From positions 1 to 9,059 of the forward strand of contig CAJYIL010000146.1 in NCBI GenBank assembly GCA_913774795.1: 9,059 nt of DNA. The letters run 5' to 3'. Each line of letters starts with the position of its first letter. The first letter of the stretch is position 1. The notes under the pieces were generated by a model, which worked only from the letters and a program-made list of their open reading frames with translations, made no database searches and had not been told where the DNA came from. Made by a program: the position numbers and the translations under genes. The stretch is from Pseudobdellovibrionaceae bacterium. Its GTDB lineage: Bacteria; Bdellovibrionota; Bdellovibrionia; Bdellovibrionales; JAMPXM01. Positions 5,840-9,059 of this stretch are shown in pieces.

Positions 5840-7542
5840 GTCCTCACCTCTGTTATCGAATCGGAGTTTTCGCTTTCGGGATCGACAAAGCTTTGGCTCG
5901 AAAGGGATTGGTACTTAGGGACACCCTGTTGGTCCCACCAAATGTGAATGTATTTCCGAAGTGCAGAATGCCTATGAGATTTCTCAATCTTGGAGCGAGC
6001 GACCCGAAGTTGCTCTTCAGTGGCTTCGCCAAGATAAACTATAAAAACCTCTACGTCGGTATCGATTCGGGCATTGAAGAAAGGCTCCCCTTCAATGAAT
6101 GTTAACGTCGGCTGCTTGGGAAGGAGAGGCGGCCACGCGAGTTCGTTTCGGATAATATCGATTAGTCGGCTAAAACGCGAAAACAAAGCATCGCGGAACT
6201 CTCTGGATGCATCGTGATTGTCCTGAAGATATGTAAGTCGCCGAATCGCTTCGTTCTCACGCATAACGATCGAATCTAGGGATTTTATCTCCGCCCAAGA
6301 GCCTTTGAGGTAGCCGGCTGACATGAGCATCAGCAGTTCTCGCTTGAGCGGAGACGTCATAAGACTCTGATCCAATATGCTAGCTGTAGCCGGTGTCCGC
6401 CATGGGCAACGCTCATGAGATTGATCGTCAACAACCGTTTGAACCTGCCAATTTTGTTGTTCCCATCGGTATGCCGAATTCATTTGCGGCAGCCGTTGCA
6501 CGGATTGTGGTCCTTGAAGATTTTGATGAGTGATTTTTCCGAAATCAAAGCAGTAACAGGCTTCGAGGAAATTGAACGTTACAGCATCTAATCGGGAGTG
6601 GGTGCGAGAATAGTATGCTCCACGAACGTGATTCTGATCGACCCGAGGGTTTTCGATTCTCGTTCCCAACCGCAAGTACAGCGCGGACATGCCATAGTGC
6701 TGGGAGTTTTGCATACTGCCACTGATGTGGCTATGTCGTGCCCAGTTCACGCAAAGGATTGCCTTCCGTTCGATAGTTCGCAAGCCACCAAACTCTTGAA
6801 GTCGATAATTTCGGAACGCTTCGTTCCTCGGGTCTTCATTAAGTTGCAAGTGCAGAAGCCAATAAGCTCGGTTGTTCCAATCGGGGAAAATTGTATTGAA
6901 ATTGTTTATGACCTCCCCGTTAAGAGCATCTGCACAGATTAAAGTGGCCAGTCTAATATCGTCAGATTCGTTATTGAAAATGTAGAATCGTCGATGGCGG
7001 ATCAATGCGTTCGCCTCAAACTCTCCAGCCATAGGATGAGTTTTGAATTGGATCACGCAGAAAACTCTGTTGCGGCCATCGTTCATTTCGGCGGTGAATA
7101 TGTAGCAAACCGGCCCAAGAATCCTGCCAGCGGGTCGGTATTCTCTGTCGTATTCAAATTCGATGTTCGGATTTGACCGCTCAACGGTTGCCAGAGCCTC
7201 TGGAGTGATGCCGTTAAATCCGAAAACCCATAATTTGCCCGTCGCTGGTGCTATCGCTCCGGAATTGATCGACTGCAGGAGCTCCCAAGGAGCGTAATAC
7301 TCTGGCACAACAACCAGATCTGACTCCAGTGTGGATGGAAGGCGCAGAAATGAGTTTAGTTTGGCAAGGGTCTCGGTCAGATTCGTTGGAGCGATTTGAT
7401 CTTCGGTACCATCAAACTCGGCCTGGGGCTGAATAAACGAGATTCTGGCTGACGCAACGTTGTCAGCCAGAAGTTCAAACGTCGGGCGTCGAGCATTGTG
7501 GTCGTGCATGACGTCACCGATAAAGCGAGTCTCACATGGCAT
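5836..7542 (-). CDS. Nitrilase-superfamily (carbon-nitrogen hydrolase) protein with C-terminal extension
   Basis: This 568-residue protein has a recognisable nitrilase core at about residues 30-340. The family's Glu-Lys-Cys triad is visible: Glu81 in LVVVPEYY, Lys167 in VIQFKTHP and Cys203 in LATLICADALNGE. The Lys-Cys gap of 36 residues is typical. Such enzymes cleave C-N bonds of amides or nitriles, or transfer acyl groups, through a Cys thioester; the substrate cannot be read here. Residues about 395-568 are a helical, then alpha/beta, region of unknown family. There is no signal peptide, so it is cytoplasmic. The ATG at 7542 has GGAG (7551-7554) 8 nt upstream; Met12 is a weaker alternative. 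Its stop overlaps the ATPase start by 4 nt, so the two proteins are probably made in fixed ratio and act together. Nitrilase domains are used in anti-phage defence in the DRT1 (UG1) reverse transcriptases; a similar effector role here is inference. Confidence 0.88.
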   Translation of the reverse strand: MPCETRFIGDVMHDHNARRPTFELLADNVASARISFIQPQAEFDGTEDQIAPTNLTETLAKLNSFLRLPSTLESDLVVVPEYYAPWELLQSINSGAIAPATGKLWVFGFNGITPEALATVERSNPNIEFEYDREYRPAGRILGPVCYIFTAEMNDGRNRVFCVIQFKTHPMAGEFEANALIRHRRFYIFNNESDDIRLATLICADALNGEVINNFNTIFPDWNNRAYWLLHLQLNEDPRNEAFRNYRLQEFGGLRTIERKAILCVNWARHSHISGSMQNSQHYGMSALYLRLGTRIENPRVDQNHVRGAYYSRTHSRLDAVTFNFLEACYCFDFGKITHQNLQGPQSVQRLPQMNSAYRWEQQNWQVQTVVDDQSHERCPWRTPATASILDQSLMTSPLKRELLMLMSAGYLKGSWAEIKSLDSIVMRENEAIRRLTYLQDNHDASREFRDALFSRFSRLIDIIRNELAWPPLLPKQPTLTFIEGEPFFNARIDTDVEVFIVYLGEATEEQLRVARSKIEKSHRHSALRKYIHIWWDQQGVPKYQSLSSQSFVDPESENSDSITEVRT

Positions 7543-7645
7543 TTAGAACTCTCCGAGTAGAACGAATTTTACGAAGGTTTATGGGATGGATCATCTAAAT
7601 AAACTAAGTTCTAGATCGTTATCGATGAAGGTCGGTAAAGATCTC
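7543..7645. other. Short AT-rich spacer upstream of the nitrilase-ATPase operon
   Basis: The 103-nt gap holds the nitrilase ribosome site (GGAG on the minus strand, 7551-7554) and an AT-rich stretch around 7590-7625 where a promoter would be expected. I see no -35/-10 pair good enough to call. Small dyads are present (TCTAGA and an ATCG/CGAT pair, about 7610-7626). The operon may be read from here or from the upstream recombinase-like gene. Confidence 0.3.
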
Positions 7646-8032
7646 TTAACTGTTATTCTTTGAGCGTCGCAGTATCAATACTACTGGGTTTCGGCTCCAT
7701 TTCTTTGCCCGTCGGGGTTCAAAGCCTTTCGCGTTCAAATGATCCGCAATTGCATTCGGATTCATTCCTTCTTTCGCCAACCGCTCGATCAAAAGGAGAA
7801 TCTCGTGCTCCCGCGGTTCGATGACTAATTGACCTAGGTAGTACGTGAAACCGAACGGCGGGTGAGCATTGGTGCGGCCTGATTTTCTCCACGCAGTGAC
7901 TTTTGATTCGTCAACTTTCGGCCGCGTAGGGATTCCATTGCGATGAAGCGTCGCTCGAACTCTTGCTCGCGACTTTCCAGTGATGCGAGAAATATCATTC
8001 AACGAGCAGCCGTTTTTATAGAGTTCGATCAT
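7646..8032 (-). CDS. HTH plus serine-recombinase 'Recombinase'-domain protein lacking the catalytic domain
   Basis: The 128-residue product has two parts. Residues 1-38 form a helix-turn-helix of resolvase type (CSLNDISRITGKSRARVRATL). Residues about 57-125 match the Recombinase domain of large serine recombinases: PPFGF, then EPREHEILLLIERLAKEGMN, AIADHLNAKGF and KKWSRNPVVLILRR. The N-terminal catalytic domain with the active serine, and the zinc ribbon, are both missing, so it cannot recombine DNA by itself. It may be a DNA-binding regulator, a helper factor, or a remnant. The ATG at 8032 is the only standard start; AAGGA sits almost against it, which is poor. The frame stays open upstream to TGA at 8129-8131 with no ATG, GTG or TTG between, and an in-frame ATG lies 8 codons before that TGA. 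The 5' end is thus doubtful and decay is possible. It is oriented with the nitrilase-ATPase pair and could regulate or mobilise it. Confidence 0.7.
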   Translation of the reverse strand: MIELYKNGCSLNDISRITGKSRARVRATLHRNGIPTRPKVDESKVTAWRKSGRTNAHPPFGFTYYLGQLVIEPREHEILLLIERLAKEGMNPNAIADHLNAKGFEPRRAKKWSRNPVVLILRRSKNNS

Positions 8033-8295
8033 TTCCTTGGAAATTCGACCCCAGTCGGGAAGATTTAGTTTAATGATTACGTGGGCTTTTGAAAGTTCAG
8101 GTAAGGTGCGAGTCAGCCTACCACTTTTTCATTCACATCTTGGCCTATTGAGCATCTCTCGTGATGACGAGGAACTCGCAGCCAACTGTCTAAAGCGTAG
8201 CCGTAAAGTGAAATAAATGATCCCGCAGCGCTCACATTTCTGGAGAAGCAGGAGTTTTGCGCCGAGAGGTTCCTCAGTTGGCGGAGGGGCATCTT
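8033..8295. other. Intergenic region between divergent recombinase-like and lipoprotein genes
   Basis: This 263-nt gap holds the right 13-nt repeat and, at its right edge, the strong ribosome site of the lipoprotein gene. It must carry promoters in both directions, but no -35/-10 pair stands out. TAAAGT at 8204-8209 is a possible plus-strand -10 without a good -35. No RNA gene or terminator is apparent. Confidence 0.4.
8095..8107 (+). repeat. 13-nt end repeat, right copy (inverted relative to 2558-2570)
   Basis: GTTCAGGTAAGGT is identical to the minus strand at 2558-2570. The match stops on both sides (the next bases differ). It lies about 65 nt upstream of the recombinase-like gene's ATG, within the open frame that extends from that gene. 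GC content is visibly lower to the left of this point, so it may mark the right edge of the inserted block. Confidence 0.45.
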
Positions 8296-9059
8296 ATGAC
8301 AAGACGGCTGAGGTCTTCGATGGTGAGTGCGGCGGCGGGCGTGCTCATGTTGGTTGCGTTCAATAACTGCGCGCCGGTGAGTGGCTCATCGACGAATACC
8401 TCGAGTGCTGAGTCGGCCTCGGGCACAGGTTTCGGCGGCGCAAGCGGCGGCGGCGGCGGCAGCGGCAGCGGCGGCTCCGCGAGCGGCGCGGGGCCTTCCG
8501 CTCTTCGCGCCTCATCGCTCTGCCTTAATGCCAGCGCCGAAGTCGAAGCGTGCGCAGCGAGCGACGCGAGACAAGCGTTCGACTTCATCGCATTCGATGA
8601 TGGCGCCATCGCGCTGAAAAACAAGTCGACTGGACAATGTCTTTCGCTGACTGACGCCGATCTCGCGAAGAGCTCAGCGATTGCGCTCAAAGCTTGCGTC
8701 GTGAGCGATCTGCAAAAGTTTACACTCCTCGCGATATCGCAAAACGGCTTCGCCCTTGTCTCGCAAACGCACGGCGCGTGTCTCACGGTGAGTGTGCAAG
8801 CCAAACAAATCGCGCTCGCGAACTGCGATTTCTCGGTAAATCAGGCCTTTCAGCTTTCAAGCGATCAAGCCAAAGCGTTCACTTCAAGCTCATTACTCGA
8901 ATCGCCGCTTCCTCACGCCGATGGCGCTCAGCTCAAATCGTTTTTCAAAGGCATGCACTTAGGTGGCGCTGAATCGGGAAATCTGACCGACAAAAACAAA
9001 TACGGATACACCTACGCCTATCCTTCGAATTCGCTCATCGACTACGTCGCGAGAAAGGG
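8296..9059 (+). CDS. Lipoprotein with ricin-B-type lectin domain and start of a GH5 (endoglucanase-like) domain; 3' end outside window
   Basis: The frame is open from ATG 8296 to the right edge (254 full codons). GGAGGGG (8283-8289) lies 6 nt upstream. Residues 1-25 are a lipoprotein signal ending VAFNNC (Cys25); FxNC lipoboxes are common in Bdellovibrio-like bacteria. A Gly/Ser linker follows (47-66). Residues about 73-188 form a ricin-B-like beta-trefoil of three repeats, each with a CL...C...F pattern (Cys76/86, 115/134, 162/177), probably three disulphides; such domains bind sugars. From residue 216, FFKGMHLGGAESGN, YGYTYAYPS and IDYVARKG match the start of GH5 cellulases (typically GVNLAGAEFG...YTYP...EIDYY.GKGMN). 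The catalytic glutamates would lie beyond the window. Inferred role: surface-anchored glucanase acting on a polysaccharide held by the lectin domain. A minus-strand frame across it, rich in Pro, is a shadow. Confidence 0.88.
   Translation, partial: MTRRLRSSMVSAAAGVLMLVAFNNCAPVSGSSTNTSSAESASGTGFGGASGGGGGSGSGGSASGAGPSALRASSLCLNASAEVEACAASDARQAFDFIAFDDGAIALKNKSTGQCLSLTDADLAKSSAIALKACVVSDLQKFTLLAISQNGFALVSQTHGACLTVSVQAKQIALANCDFSVNQAFQLSSDQAKAFTSSSLLESPLPHADGAQLKSFFKGMHLGGAESGNLTDKNKYGYTYAYPSNSLIDYVARK
8434..8493 (+). repeat. GGC-rich low-complexity linker
   Basis: About 60 bases made largely of GGC and AGC codons encode the Gly/Ser linker between the lipobox and the lectin domain. Such a run of triplets is prone to slippage that keeps the frame, so linker length may vary between strains. 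In other frames it reads as poly-Ala or poly-Pro, which produces false open frames on both strands. Confidence 0.75.

Noticed and set aside
5836..7542. Possible DRT1-type reverse transcriptase-nitrilase fusion
   Set aside because: No YxDD or other reverse-transcriptase motif is present in either cassette protein; only the nitrilase part is shared.
8274..8804. A 176-codon minus-strand open frame with a poly-Pro run, and a plus-strand frame with poly-Ala
   Set aside because: Both are shadows of the lipoprotein gene; the homopolymer runs come from the GGC-rich linker read in other frames.

Overview
The window looks like part of a bacterial chromosome of about 50% GC. My best guess is a Bdellovibrionota-type (Bdellovibrio-like) organism. 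The reasons are the envelope and lipoprotein genes, a lipoprotein signal ending in an FNNC lipobox, and a stand-alone recombinase-type DNA-binding protein. The lineage call is inference from memory of such genomes and is not proven.

Layout. Positions 1-404 hold the 3' end of an unrecognised plus-strand gene. It converges on a minus-strand two-gene operon (2356 down to 412): a secreted protein with an N-terminal Ig-like, carboxypeptidase-regulatory-like domain, then a small lipoprotein whose TTG start overlaps the end of the first gene. A tRNA with anticodon CAT (elongator Met most likely) follows on the plus strand at 2475-2551. It has a probable promoter and a long-stem terminator ending in seven T.

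Just 3' of the tRNA comes a more AT-rich block (about 2552-8107), with all genes on the minus strand. In transcription order these are a short HTH plus recombinase-domain protein with no serine-recombinase catalytic domain (7646-8032), a nitrilase-superfamily protein with a visible Glu-Lys-Cys triad (5836-7542), and a 1045-residue SMC/Rad50-like ABC ATPase with a CxxC hook (2702-5839). The nitrilase and ATPase genes overlap by 4 nt (ATGA) and are surely co-expressed. A 13-nt sequence occurs in opposite orientation at both ends of the block (2558-2570 and 8095-8107), with related copies near the tRNA end. Three 60-base lines counted by hand inside the block are 42-43% GC; four lines outside are 47-63%.

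The right end (8296-9059) is the 5' part of a plus-strand lipoprotein gene: lipobox, Gly/Ser linker, ricin-B-type beta-trefoil, then the start of what looks like a GH5 endoglucanase. The gene runs off the window.

The most interesting part is the nitrilase plus SMC-like ATPase pair. I read it as a candidate anti-phage or other conflict system, in which a DNA-sensing ABC ATPase controls a nitrilase-fold effector. Nitrilase domains are known in anti-phage defence from the DRT1 (UG1) reverse transcriptase, and SMC-like ATPases from Lamassu, Septu, PARIS, RloC and the ABC-three-component systems. I do not recall a described system built from exactly this pair, but no database search was possible.
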